Shown piece by piece: positions 41,987 through 50,848 of a stretch of 64,000 nt of DNA (its first letter is position 1; each line of letters opens with the position of its first letter). This stretch comes from Pseudocitrobacter faecalis (lineage in GTDB: Bacteria > Pseudomonadota > Gammaproteobacteria > Enterobacterales > Enterobacteriaceae): positions 192,486 to 256,485 of the forward strand of contig QNRL01000007.1 of NCBI GenBank assembly GCA_003315335.1. Reading direction: 5' to 3'. The notes below the pieces were generated by a model. The model ran no database searches. It had not been told where the DNA came from and saw only the letters and a list, made by a program, of their open reading frames with translations. The translations under genes were made by a program, and so were the position numbers.

Positions 41987-43254
41987 CAGTGGGTTTCCTC
42001 TGTTTCACGCTTCAGCGCCGCTTTTTCCGCCAGCTTAAACCACGGGAACCACAGTAAGGGGGAAAGAATCAGCTGTAAAAAAAGATGCAGGAGAATAATG
42101 GAGGTCGCGCCGCCAATAGAGGCAAAAAAGCCCAGCGGCAGGCCGAAAATGGTTTGCGCGCCGACAATTTTGGCGACCAGCCCCATCTTGATCAGCGCCC
42201 AGGAAAGCGTTATCGCAATCGCGTTATTGGTGATAAAAGGCACCATCAGGTGATAGTTCATCACTAACGGGGTACCGAAAATAACAGGTTCAGTGATGCC
42301 AAAGAGGGCTGGCGTGAGTGCCAGACGGCCTACCTGTTTAAATTGCTTACTGCGTGACAGGCACATCAGCAGTACCAGCCCCAGCGCCAGCCCCCCCCAG
42401 GTGACGATATTAAAGAATGCCAGGCCCAACACATTAGGCAGTTCCTGACCGTTCTGCCAGGCAGCCAGATTTTCAAGATCCATGGACAGCCAGATGGGCG
42501 TCACCAGCGGCAGCACGACATTGGTTCCGTGAATGCCCAAAAACCAGAAGATCTGCATAATCAACGTTACCAGCAGGAATGCCAGCAGGCTTCCGCCCAG
42601 CCCTTTCAGGGGTTGCTGAATCAGCGTATAGATGCATTGGTGGAAACTGCCCCAGGGTGTTTCCATAAAGGCGCGGTTAATCAGCATCGCCACCAGGCCT
42701 ACGGTCAGAAAGGGTAATAGCCCCTGAAAGACACGGCTGATCATGGGCGGAACGCCTTTTGGCATTTTTATTGTCCAGCCGCGTTGCACCACAAAGATGA
42801 ACAGCCGTCCAACGCCAAGGCCGATCAGCATGGCCGAGAAAACCCCCTGCACGCCGAGCCAGGTAAGAGGAATGGTGCTGATATTGCCTTCGGCATCCGC
42901 CAGCGGCGTGACGATCAAAAAGGTCATCACGGCGGCAATGCCGCAGAGGGAGCCGTCGACTTCGACGTCATAATGACTGACCAGATGGCGTGCCATAAAA
43001 AAGGTGACGTAGAGTGCCAGCATACCCAGTGTGCATGTGGCGACACCGCTGAATACCGGAACCATCTTTGTTGCGACAAAGAATTGATGCACGCTATCGA
43101 TGGGGAAAACGATAAGCAACACGCTAATCGAGCCGATAAGCGTAATAGCGATGGTGGAAACCATTGATACAGAGATGGTTTGCAACCATGGGCTGCGCCC
43201 CAGAGCGGCAATAATAGGATCTAATTTCTGAAAAGCTTTCTCAAATTTATTCAT
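41986..43254 (-). CDS. PTS sugar transporter EIIC, lactose/cellobiose type
   Basis: A PTS permease subunit (PTS_EIIC) similar to CelB/ChbC. Starting at 43254 (MNKFEKAFQKLDPIIAALG) it is 422 residues; an upstream extension is unlikely, though no clear Shine-Dalgarno sequence precedes the ATG. About ten membrane segments. Hallmarks are WFLGIHGTNVVLP, GITEPVIFGTPLVMN and the end ATSIILLHLFL. No EIIA or EIIB is encoded nearby, so phosphate must come from components elsewhere. It is co-transcribed with the GH3 gene and divergent from a GntR regulator. Confidence 0.88.
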   Translation of the reverse strand: MNKFEKAFQKLDPIIAALGRSPWLQTISVSMVSTIAITLIGSISVLLIVFPIDSVHQFFVATKMVPVFSGVATCTLGMLALYVTFFMARHLVSHYDVEVDGSLCGIAAVMTFLIVTPLADAEGNISTIPLTWLGVQGVFSAMLIGLGVGRLFIFVVQRGWTIKMPKGVPPMISRVFQGLLPFLTVGLVAMLINRAFMETPWGSFHQCIYTLIQQPLKGLGGSLLAFLLVTLIMQIFWFLGIHGTNVVLPLVTPIWLSMDLENLAAWQNGQELPNVLGLAFFNIVTWGGLALGLVLLMCLSRSKQFKQVGRLALTPALFGITEPVIFGTPLVMNYHLMVPFITNNAIAITLSWALIKMGLVAKIVGAQTIFGLPLGFFASIGGATSIILLHLFLQLILSPLLWFPWFKLAEKAALKRETEETH

Positions 43255-43468
43255 GGTAAATATATTTAATTGGCCAAGGTTGTCGTTATTTTTGTGATTA
43301 TCAAAACGGGAATATGTTAAGCGTATCAATCTTTAAACATAACAACCTGTTCTACTCTAAAGCAGAAAATGAACATCTGGCGTGCATTTCAGTCAGAAAA
43401 AAGATAGTTAATTGATATCGCTGGATTTAAGGTGTCTGAAAGTTGTTCTTTTATGGATTGAATTCGAG
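43255..43468. promoter_or_regulatory. AT-rich control region between EIIC and the GntR gene
   Basis: 214 bases, clearly AT-rich against the neighbours. AACA-ACC-TGTT at 43341-43351 is a short palindrome that could be a GntR operator. TTTTGTGATTATCAAAACG (around 43291-43309) has one good CRP half site only. No promoter could be fixed. Confidence 0.35.
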
Positions 43469-44182
43469 ATGATTTATAAAAATATTATTTATGCCATTCG
43501 GGAATTAATTTCCAGTAATAATATTTCTGTGGGGGACGCTTTACCTCCTGAATATCAACTGGCACAGCGCTGGAATGTGTCGCGCAACACTATCCGTAAA
43601 GCACTGGCGGAACTGGCTGCAGAGGGCATCATTGAGACACGAAAGGGTGCCGGAAGCTTCTTGTGCTGTAAGAAATTTACGCCGCAGGTCAATACCTCGA
43701 TGGGCTTTAGCGAAATTGCGCGCCTGCATGGTAAGCCATCCACCAGTCGCGTACTGAAGTTTGAAGCGTTGCCCGCCACGGAGGAGATCGCCGCAAAACT
43801 AAACATTGCGTCCGGCGAGTGGGTTTATCAGGTGAAACGAATACGCCTCATCGATAATATTCCTATGCAACTGGAAAACACCTGGCTTTCGGTCACACGG
43901 TTTCCGCAGCTAACAATCAGCGATATGAATAAATCAAAGTTTGATTTTTTTGAACGCGTGTGTGGAATAATCCTATCAGGATCGTTTGAAACGTTTTCGA
44001 CCGAGCTGGCGAATCAAGAGGTGGCGCAGATACTGAATATTAGCGTTAAAGATCCGGTCATGAGAATGGAAACGCAGGCGGTGGATATCCACCATACCAT
44101 TCTCGATTATTCTATTCTTTATAATAATAGTTATGAATTTAATGTGCAGTATTTTTGGCCGCGGCAAGTGGCGCGACAATAA
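43469..44182 (+). CDS. GntR-family regulator (HutC type, UTRA domain)
   Basis: A 237-residue regulator. The winged helix-turn-helix lies at residues 1-68 (LPPEYQLAQRWNVSRNTIRK, then ALAELAAEGIIETRKGAGSF), and a UTRA effector domain follows (about 85-230, QVKRIRLIDNIPMQLENTW). Starting at 43469 (MIYKNIIYAIRELI) fits the family; a longer frame to 43412 exists. The UTRA domain usually binds a sugar phosphate or small metabolite, so control of the divergent EIIC-GH3 pair is the likely job. Base composition is more AT-rich than the core genes, suggesting transfer of the module. Confidence 0.87.
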   Translation: MIYKNIIYAIRELISSNNISVGDALPPEYQLAQRWNVSRNTIRKALAELAAEGIIETRKGAGSFLCCKKFTPQVNTSMGFSEIARLHGKPSTSRVLKFEALPATEEIAAKLNIASGEWVYQVKRIRLIDNIPMQLENTWLSVTRFPQLTISDMNKSKFDFFERVCGIILSGSFETFSTELANQEVAQILNISVKDPVMRMETQAVDIHHTILDYSILYNNSYEFNVQYFWPRQVARQ

Positions 44183-44184
44183 AC

Positions 44185-44207
44185 GTGCCGGAGGCGTCCT
44201 CCGGCAC
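44185..44207. terminator. Terminator between the GntR gene and potD
   Basis: GTGCCGGAGG (44185-44194), CGT, CCTCCGGCAC (44198-44207), ten perfect pairs between convergent genes. Confidence 0.82.
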
Positions 44208-44216
44208 CGTGGTGGA

Positions 44217-45263
44217 TTACCGCCCCGCCTTCAACTTCTGATAATACTCTTCATAAATCGCGCTGGCCGCACCAACGTCGTTCTGCCATTCGCCTTTGCT
44301 GATGGTATCAGCGTCAGGGTAGAGCGATTTATCGTTAGCCACGTCCGGGCTCAGCAGCTTACGTGCCGCGAGGTTTGGCGTTGGGTAGCCGATGGTTTCC
44401 GCGACCTGTTTTGCCACTTCCGGGCGCAGCAGGAAGTTGATGAGCTTCAGCGCACCTTCTTTGTTTTTAGCATTTGCCGGAATAGAGAGGCTATCCATCC
44501 AGAAAATTCCACCTTCTTTCGGCCAGACGACCTCCAGCGGCGTGCCGTTCTGACGCGCGACCCACGCCGAGCCGTTCCACACCATACCCAGGTTTACTTC
44601 GCCTTCCATATACGGGTTTGCCGGGTTATCCGAGTTGAAGGCGGCTACATTTGGCATCAGTTTTTTCAGCTCGTTATAGGCCGCTTCAATCTCTTTTGGA
44701 TCGGTGGTGTTGCCTGAATAACCCAGCTTGCGTAGCGCCATCTGGAACACTTCGCGCGCATCGTCGGTTAACAGCAGGCTGTTTTTATACTCCGGCTTCC
44801 ACAGATCGGCCCAACTGGTGATGCTTTTCGGATCGATACTGTCGCTGTTTACACCGATAGCGGTCGCCCCCCAGATATACGGAATGGAGTAATCATTATT
44901 CGGGTCGAACGGTTTATTGAGCATTTCCGGATCGAGGTTGTTGAAGTTGGTTAACTTCGTCTTATCGATCTTCTGGATCATACCCTCTTTGCGCATTTTA
45001 TCGACGTAATAGGTGGAAGGCACCACCAGGTCATAGGCGCCGTCTTTGTAGGTTTTGAGTTTGGCGTACATGGTTTCATTCGATTCATAGGTCGAATAGA
45101 TAACCTTGATGCCCGTCTCTTTGGTGAACTGTTCTAACAGCCCCGGCGGCACATATTCCGTCCAGTTGTAGAAGTAGAGGGTTTTCGTGTCATCAGCGTG
45201 AGCGGCGCTCATTCCCAGTGCTAAAGCACCCGCTGCGAGCAGGTGGCGTGACCATTTTTTCAT
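44217..45263 (-). CDS. potD: Spermidine/putrescine-binding periplasmic protein PotD
   Basis: PotD is the periplasmic binding protein of the spermidine-preferential uptake system PotABCD. 348 residues, as in E. coli. The signal peptide (MKKWSRHLLAAGALALGMSA) cuts near AHA-DD. The mature start TLYFYNWTEYVPPGLLEQF and the motif YSIPYIWGATAIGVN are diagnostic. It is last in the potABCD order, 67 bases after potC, with a palindrome in the gap. Confidence 0.97.
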   Translation of the reverse strand: MKKWSRHLLAAGALALGMSAAHADDTKTLYFYNWTEYVPPGLLEQFTKETGIKVIYSTYESNETMYAKLKTYKDGAYDLVVPSTYYVDKMRKEGMIQKIDKTKLTNFNNLDPEMLNKPFDPNNDYSIPYIWGATAIGVNSDSIDPKSITSWADLWKPEYKNSLLLTDDAREVFQMALRKLGYSGNTTDPKEIEAAYNELKKLMPNVAAFNSDNPANPYMEGEVNLGMVWNGSAWVARQNGTPLEVVWPKEGGIFWMDSLSIPANAKNKEGALKLINFLLRPEVAKQVAETIGYPTPNLAARKLLSPDVANDKSLYPDADTISKGEWQNDVGAASAIYEEYYQKLKAGR

Positions 45264-45303
45264 TTAACGTCCCCTGATTGAGCCCCGAAAGGCTGCTGTG
45301 TTG

Positions 45304-45325
45304 ATTGGCCTGAATTCAGGCCAAT
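45304..45325. terminator. 22-base perfect palindrome between potC and potD
   Basis: ATTGGCCTGAATTCAGGCCA followed by AT: a perfect palindrome that in RNA forms a hairpin just after the potC stop and before potD. It has no T run on the minus strand, so processing or partial termination is more likely than full termination. Confidence 0.6.
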
Positions 45326-45330
45326 TCCCA

Positions 45331-46122
45331 TTATGCCTGGCGCGCCAGACCTTTCGTTTTATCGCGTGCGATAAGCTGGCTGGCAATCACCAGTACCAGT
45401 GACAGCACCAGTAAAATCGTCGCCAGCGCATTCACTTCCGGCGATACGCCCACTTTCACCATTGAGTAAATCTTCAATGGTAAAATTTCATAGCCCGGCC
45501 CGGTCACAAACGACGAAACCACCACATCATCCATCGAGAGCGTGAAGCTCAACAGCCAGCCGGCGGCCACCGCAGGCATCGCCAGCGGTAAAATGATTTT
45601 ACGCAGAATGGTGAATTCGCTGGCACCCAAATCTTTCGCCGCTTCCAGCATCCGCACATCAAACCCTTTCAGGCGCGAGTAGACGGTGACCACCACAAAC
45701 GGCAGGCAGAAGGTGATATGCGAGAACAGCAGCGACCAGAAGCCGAGCTGGATCCCCAGCAGCATAAACAGCACCAGCAGCGAGATGGCCATCACGATGT
45801 CCGGCGACATCATCACCACGAACAGCATGCCGCTGACAAACGGTTTGCCGCGAAAACGGTAGCGGTAGAGCGCCACCGCCGTCAGCGAACCAATCAGCGT
45901 GGCGAAGGTGGCCGAGAAAATAGCCATCGTTAGCGAGTGTTGGGCGGCCTGCAGCAGGCTGTCATTGTTCATCAGCAGGCTATACCAGTTGGTGGTAAAA
46001 CCCTGCCAGTTAATCCCGAAACGCGAGCTGTTAAAGGAGTTCACGATCAAAATAATAATCGGGATGTAGAGATAAGCGTAAATGGCGGTCATAAAACCGC
46101 CGCGCAGCAGTTTACCGATCAT
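45331..46122 (-). CDS. potC: Spermidine/putrescine ABC permease PotC
   Basis: PotC is one of two membrane subunits of PotABCD. 263 residues (E. coli 264), with six membrane helices. The coupling motif is [20 protein letters not shown]. The last residues (TKGLARQA) differ from those I recall for E. coli PotC, next to the palindrome. The ATG overlaps the potB stop. Confidence 0.96.
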   Translation of the reverse strand: MIGKLLRGGFMTAIYAYLYIPIIILIVNSFNSSRFGINWQGFTTNWYSLLMNNDSLLQAAQHSLTMAIFSATFATLIGSLTAVALYRYRFRGKPFVSGMLFVVMMSPDIVMAISLLVLFMLLGIQLGFWSLLFSHITFCLPFVVVTVYSRLKGFDVRMLEAAKDLGASEFTILRKIILPLAMPAVAAGWLLSFTLSMDDVVVSSFVTGPGYEILPLKIYSMVKVGVSPEVNALATILLVLSLVLVIASQLIARDKTKGLARQA

Positions 46123-46976
46123 TCCAGCTCCACCTTTTTGTTCAGCAGACGCGAGGCGCGCCAGTAAACCAGCAGCATTAGCCCCATCACTACGGTCAAT
46201 GTAATGCTGGTGGCCGCACCGAACGGCCAGTCGCGAATATTAAGGAACTGGCTCTTAATAACGTTACCAATAAGTAGGTTTTTCGCGCCACCCATCAGGT
46301 CAGAGACGTAGAACAGCCCCATCGCCGGCAGCATGACCAGCAGACAGCCTGCGATAATGCCTGGCATCGTCAACGGAAGGATAATGCGGATGAATGTTTG
46401 CAGTTTATTGGCCCCCAGATCCTTCGCCGCTTCCAGCAGGGGTTTATCGAGTTTTTCGATGCTGGAGTAGAGCGGCATCACCATAAACGGCAACAGGATA
46501 TAGACAAGGCCAATGATGACCGCGCTCGGCGTGAACATGATGCGAATCGGCGTATCGATAATGCCCAGCCATAGCAAAAACTCGTTCAGATAGCCTTTGG
46601 TGCTGAGAAAAATCTTCAGGCCGTAGATGCGAATCAAGGAGTTCGTCCAGAAGGGGACGATCAGCAGAAACAGCAGCAGCGGGCGCACCTTCTGCGGCAG
46701 CTTCGCCAGAAACCAGGCAAACGGATAACCCAGCACCAGGCAGGCCAGCGTGGCGATGAGCGCCATATTCAGCGAGTGCAGCAGCACCTCGCAGTAAAGC
46801 GGGTCGAGCAGGCGCGCGTAGTTATCCAGCGTAAAGACCATTTTGACGAAACTGGCGTCGTCACGGGTCAGAAAGCTGGTACCGATGATCATCAGGTTGG
46901 GCAGAAAGACAAATAACACAAGCCAACCGACGATTGTGGCAATCACCACATTCTGGAACTTACTTGTGTTCTTCAT
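46119..46976 (-). CDS. potB: Spermidine/putrescine ABC permease PotB
   Basis: PotB is the second membrane subunit. 285 residues from [11 protein letters not shown]; older E. coli annotations begin ten residues later. Six helices, with the coupling motif [20 protein letters not shown]. It overlaps the end of potA by 17 bases and potC by four. Confidence 0.96.
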   Translation of the reverse strand: MKNTSKFQNVVIATIVGWLVLFVFLPNLMIIGTSFLTRDDASFVKMVFTLDNYARLLDPLYCEVLLHSLNMALIATLACLVLGYPFAWFLAKLPQKVRPLLLFLLIVPFWTNSLIRIYGLKIFLSTKGYLNEFLLWLGIIDTPIRIMFTPSAVIIGLVYILLPFMVMPLYSSIEKLDKPLLEAAKDLGANKLQTFIRIILPLTMPGIIAGCLLVMLPAMGLFYVSDLMGGAKNLLIGNVIKSQFLNIRDWPFGAATSITLTVVMGLMLLVYWRASRLLNKKVELE

Positions 46977-48096
46977 CAGCCAGTACGACCTCCCAGCTTT
47001 CTACCCAGTTGATAGCCATTTTTTGATCGAGCGAATGGTCGAAGTCCGGGTCATCTTCATTAAAGAATTCACTGACCAGCACCATCTTGCCGTTTTCCAG
47101 CTCGACGACCGATTCCAGCGTCATGCCCTTATAGTTGCGCTCGCGGACGTAGCCAATCAGGCCTTCAATGTGATCGTTGTGGTTGATTTCATCCACGCGC
47201 AGATCCTCCGGGCGCAGCAGCACATTCAGCTTCTGGCCAGGCGTGACCGGGAAATTGACGTCAATATTACACTCGCGACCTTCGACGTTGGCGCGAACCC
47301 GCCGTTCATCAAGGCGCTCAATGACGGTCGCGTCGAAAATATTGATCTCGCCAATGAAACTGGCGACGAACAGGTTTTTCGGCTCTTCATAAATTTCACG
47401 TGGCGTGCCGTCCTGCTCAATACGTCCGTCGCGCATCACGACAATACGGTCGGACATGGTGAGCGCTTCTTCCTGATCGTGCGTAACAAACACAAAGGTG
47501 ATGCCAAGCTTTCGCTGCAACGCTTTGAGCTCGTTCTGCATCTGCTTACGCAGTTTGTAGTCGAGCGCCGAGAGCGATTCGTCCAGCAACAGTAAACTCG
47601 GTTTATTAACCACCGCACGGGCAATCGCCACGCGCTGCTGCTGGCCACCGGAGAGCTGATGCGGCTTGCGCTCAGCGAACTCTTCCAGTTGCACCATTCG
47701 CAGCGCATCGGTTACGCGAGGGGTAATTTGATCGGCAGGGGTTTTCTGCATGCGCAAGCCAAATGCCACGTTTTCGAAGACGGACATGTGCGGGAAAAGC
47801 GCATAACTCTGGAAAACGGTGTTCACGTGGCGATCTTCAGCCGGGATATTAGTAATATCCTGATTTTCCAGATGAATCGTCCCTGAGTCTACATTTTCCA
47901 GACCCGCAATAAGACGAAGGACGGTTGTTTTACCGCAGCCAGAGGGCCCAAGCAGCGTAAGGAACTCGCCGTTATTGATGGTCAGGTTCAGATCGGAGAT
48001 GACCGTTTTACCATCGAAGCCTTTGCGAATTCCCGCCAGTTGCACCAGCGGTGAAAGCGAACGCGATTGTGTATTCAATTTTTTACTCTGTCCCAT
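46960..48096 (-). CDS. potA: Spermidine/putrescine ABC ATPase PotA
   Basis: PotA energises polyamine uptake. 378 residues, as in E. coli. Walker A is [16 protein letters not shown], the signature is [15 protein letters not shown], Walker B is [12 protein letters not shown] and the H-loop is FVTHD. A C-terminal regulatory TOBE domain begins near residue 270. The first 20 residues vary. Confidence 0.97.
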   Translation of the reverse strand: MGQSKKLNTQSRSLSPLVQLAGIRKGFDGKTVISDLNLTINNGEFLTLLGPSGCGKTTVLRLIAGLENVDSGTIHLENQDITNIPAEDRHVNTVFQSYALFPHMSVFENVAFGLRMQKTPADQITPRVTDALRMVQLEEFAERKPHQLSGGQQQRVAIARAVVNKPSLLLLDESLSALDYKLRKQMQNELKALQRKLGITFVFVTHDQEEALTMSDRIVVMRDGRIEQDGTPREIYEEPKNLFVASFIGEINIFDATVIERLDERRVRANVEGRECNIDVNFPVTPGQKLNVLLRPEDLRVDEINHNDHIEGLIGYVRERNYKGMTLESVVELENGKMVLVSEFFNEDDPDFDHSLDQKMAINWVESWEVVLADEEHK

Positions 48097-48362
48097 TCAG
48101 ACGCACCGGATGGCTTACCGATGCGGGGTTTGTGGTTAACCACCTTTATTAAATGTATAGAGGTCTGACACATATTAAGGCCTGGCATTCTACGGCAATC
48201 GTGTTAAATCGCCAATCCTCTATGCATACAGATGAGCTATCTTTAAGCCTGTAAATGATTTAGCGAAAAAAAATGGGCTTTGCCGGGGTAAAAGTGACCT
48301 GACGCAATATTTGTGTTTTCTCGCTTATTGATAATGTTGTCACAAAAAGTGAGGGTGACTGC
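48097..48362. promoter_or_regulatory. Divergent region potA / pepT
   Basis: 266 bases without a gene. pepT is anaerobically induced through FNR in Salmonella, but I see no clean FNR palindrome here; the closest is TTGATAATGTTGTCA at about 48327. The potA promoter was not identified. Confidence 0.3.
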
Positions 48363-49592
48363 ATGGATAAATTACTTGAGCGTTTTTTACAGTATGTTTC
48401 TCTAGACACGCAATCGAAGCCCGGCGTGCGTCAGGTGCCGAGTACAGAGGGGCAGTGGAAACTGTTGCATCTGCTCAAAGAACAGCTTGAAGCAATGGGG
48501 CTGGTGAATGTCACTCTGAGCGAAAAAGGCACTGTGATGGGCACGTTGCCGGCGAATATCGATGGCGATATTCCGGCAGTGGGCTTTATTTCACACGTCG
48601 ATACCGCACCTGATTTCAGCGGTAAAAACGTCAATCCGCAAATCGTGGAAAACTATCGCGGCGGTGATATTGCGCTGGGCATCGGCGATGAAGTGCTTTC
48701 GCCAGTGATGTTCCCGGTGCTGCATCAACTGCTGGGGCAGACGCTTATCACCACCGACGGTAAAACGCTGCTCGGCGCAGATGATAAAGCGGGCATCGCG
48801 GAAATCATGACCGCGCTGGCGGTACTGAAAGAGAAAAACATTCCTCATGGTGACATCCGCGTGGCGTTTACGCCGGACGAAGAAGTAGGCAAGGGCGCAA
48901 AACACTTTGATGTGGAAGCCTTTAACGCCCGCTGGGCGTACACTGTCGATGGCGGCGGCGTGGGTGAGCTGGAGTATGAAAACTTCAACGCCGCATCGGT
49001 GATTATCAAGATCGTCGGTAATAATGTGCATCCAGGTACCGCGAAAGGCGTAATGGTTAACGCGCTGTCGCTGGCCGCGCGAATTCACGCAGAAGTGCCC
49101 GCTGACGAGAGTCCGGAAAAAACAGACGGTTACGAAGGTTTTTATCATCTCAACACGATGAAAGGCTCCGTTGACCGTGCAGAGATGCACTACATCATTC
49201 GCGATTTTGACCGTAAGCAGTTTGAAGCGCGTAAACGCAAAATGATGGAGATCGCCAAGAAGGTCGGCAAAGGCCTGCATCCGGACTGCTACATTGAACT
49301 GGTGATTGAAGACAGCTATTACAACATGCGCGAAAAAGTGATGGAGCATCCGCACATCATTGATATCGCGCAGCAGGCGATGCGTGATTGCAATATCGAG
49401 CCGGATCTCAAACCGATTCGCGGCGGTACCGATGGTGCACAGCTCTCCTTTATGGGGCTGCCATGCCCGAACCTCTTTACCGGTGGTTACAACTATCATG
49501 GCAAACATGAGTTTGTGACGCTGGAGGGGATGGAAAAAGCGGTGCAGGTGATTGTGCGTATCGCGGAGTTGACGGCGAAGCGGGCCGGGTAA
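48363..49592 (+). CDS. pepT: Peptidase T (aminotripeptidase)
   Basis: PepT cleaves the N-terminal residue of tripeptides; a dinuclear zinc M20 enzyme. 409 residues (E. coli 408). Metal ligands and catalytic residues lie in [40 protein letters not shown] and [10 protein letters not shown], with a further His in NYHGKHEFV. It is divergent from potA and ends near a G/C-rich palindrome. Confidence 0.97.
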   Translation: MDKLLERFLQYVSLDTQSKPGVRQVPSTEGQWKLLHLLKEQLEAMGLVNVTLSEKGTVMGTLPANIDGDIPAVGFISHVDTAPDFSGKNVNPQIVENYRGGDIALGIGDEVLSPVMFPVLHQLLGQTLITTDGKTLLGADDKAGIAEIMTALAVLKEKNIPHGDIRVAFTPDEEVGKGAKHFDVEAFNARWAYTVDGGGVGELEYENFNAASVIIKIVGNNVHPGTAKGVMVNALSLAARIHAEVPADESPEKTDGYEGFYHLNTMKGSVDRAEMHYIIRDFDRKQFEARKRKMMEIAKKVGKGLHPDCYIELVIEDSYYNMREKVMEHPHIIDIAQQAMRDCNIEPDLKPIRGGTDGAQLSFMGLPCPNLFTGGYNYHGKHEFVTLEGMEKAVQVIVRIAELTAKRAG

Positions 49593-49611
49593 GTCTCCCC
49601 TCTCACTCTAA

Positions 49612-49632
49612 CCCTCTCCCACAGGGAGAGGG
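49612..49632. terminator. Palindrome between pepT and roxA
   Basis: CCCTCTCCC (49612-49620), ACA, GGGAGAGGG (49624-49632), with further C/T and G/A runs outside. This CCCTCTCCC/GGGAGAGGG type recurs at gene ends in several enteric genomes and probably serves both convergent genes. Confidence 0.65.
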
Positions 49633-49651
49633 CCGGGGGGAGGGGCCTCAC

Positions 49652-50773
49652 TCATCCCTCAAAAAACCAGTACCCGCTGTTCACCAGCGCGGCCAGCATG
49701 GCAAGGAATGACGGGTCTTCCAGCGCATCACCGAAATGTTCGCTTTCCAGCACCATATTGCCTGCCAGCGCATTGAGCGCCGGGCGATGAGGCGAGTCGA
49801 CTTTCTCACCGTTAACGAAAACATCGTCGCCGATTTTCAGTACGCGTAACCCGCCCAGACGTGCCAGTTTATCACCCTGTTGGAGTGCGTCGTAAATTTC
49901 ATCCGGCTGATACGGCGGCTCTGGTGGCGCCACGTCAAGCTCGTGGCGTGACTGGCTGATAAACTCGCCGAGCCATTGCTGGAACTGCTCGGGCTGATTC
50001 ATTAACCCCTGCATCATGTCACGCAGGCGGTCGACTTCCTGCGGCAGAATCTCCGCCGGATGCTCGCGTGCGGGCACGTCCGGATCGGTATAGCGCTGGC
50101 TGCCCAGTTCACGTTGCAGGATGTAATCGGCAAAACCACTGAACAATTCACGGCCACTGGGCGCGCGGAAGCCTACGGAGTAATTCAGCGAGTTTTCCAG
50201 CGAATAACCTTCGTGCGGGAATCCAGGCGGAATGTAGAGAATGTCGCCAGGCTCCAGCTCTTCATCAATAATGCCTTCGAAAGGATCGACCTGGAGTAAA
50301 TCAGGGTGCGGGCAGTGCTGCTTCATCGGCACCTTCTCGCCCACGCGCCAGCGACGGCGGCCCGTACCCTGGATAATAAAGACGTCGTACTGATCGAGGT
50401 GCGGGCCAACGCCGCCGCCCGGTACAGAGAAGGAGATCATTAAGTCGTCAATGCGCCAGTCGGGGAGTGCGCGGAAGGGACGCATCAGCGCCGCAGAGGG
50501 CTCGTGCCAGTGATCAACCGCCTGAACCAGCAACGACCAGTTGGTTTCATCCAGGTGATCGTAGCTTTCAAACGGCCCGTGGCTGACCTGCCATTTCCCG
50601 TCGAGATGACTCACCAGGCGGCTGTCGACCTCATTTTCCATCGCCAGCCCCGCCAGCTCATCCGGCGAAATAGGGTCAACAAAGTTGGCGAACCCACGTT
50701 TGAGTACCACCGGGCGTTTCTGCCAGTAGCGTTCGATAAAGTCGGGCCAGTTGAGCGTTAAGTGATAATCCAT
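49652..50773 (-). CDS. roxA: Ribosomal protein L16 arginine hydroxylase RoxA (YcfD)
   Basis: RoxA is a 2-oxoglutarate/Fe(II) oxygenase that hydroxylates Arg81 of L16. The start at 50773 (MDYHLTLNWPDFIERYWQKR) gives 373 residues, as in E. coli; the open frame runs 22 codons further up through the palindrome. The JmjC iron motif is GVGPHLDQYDVFIIQGTGRR (HxD), with the second His in PPGFPHEGYS. It lies downstream of phoQ on the same strand, separated by a long hairpin. Confidence 0.96.
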   Translation of the reverse strand: MDYHLTLNWPDFIERYWQKRPVVLKRGFANFVDPISPDELAGLAMENEVDSRLVSHLDGKWQVSHGPFESYDHLDETNWSLLVQAVDHWHEPSAALMRPFRALPDWRIDDLMISFSVPGGGVGPHLDQYDVFIIQGTGRRRWRVGEKVPMKQHCPHPDLLQVDPFEGIIDEELEPGDILYIPPGFPHEGYSLENSLNYSVGFRAPSGRELFSGFADYILQRELGSQRYTDPDVPAREHPAEILPQEVDRLRDMMQGLMNQPEQFQQWLGEFISQSRHELDVAPPEPPYQPDEIYDALQQGDKLARLGGLRVLKIGDDVFVNGEKVDSPHRPALNALAGNMVLESEHFGDALEDPSFLAMLAALVNSGYWFFEG

Positions 50774-50785
50774 ATGAGTATGTCC

Positions 50786-50837
50786 GCAGCAGGTGTTTCC
50801 CCGGATTATACACATAATCTGCGGAAACACCTGCTGC
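50786..50837. terminator. Long near-perfect inverted repeat between phoQ and roxA
   Basis: Arms of 24 bases at 50786-50809 and 50814-50837 with two mismatches and a four-base loop ACAC. The outer 15 pairs (GCAGCAGGTGTTTCC with GGAAACACCTGCTGC) are perfect. It lies 11 bases after the phoQ stop on the minus strand; no T run follows. It would stabilise the phoPQ mRNA end and limit read-through into roxA. Confidence 0.75.
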
Positions 50838-50848
50838 ACAACCCGGAT

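Noticed and set aside
48300-48362. An FNR site for anaerobic control of pepT
   Set aside because: TTGATAATGTTGTCA has one good half only, with wrong spacing for TTGAT-N4-ATCAA; not strong enough to call.
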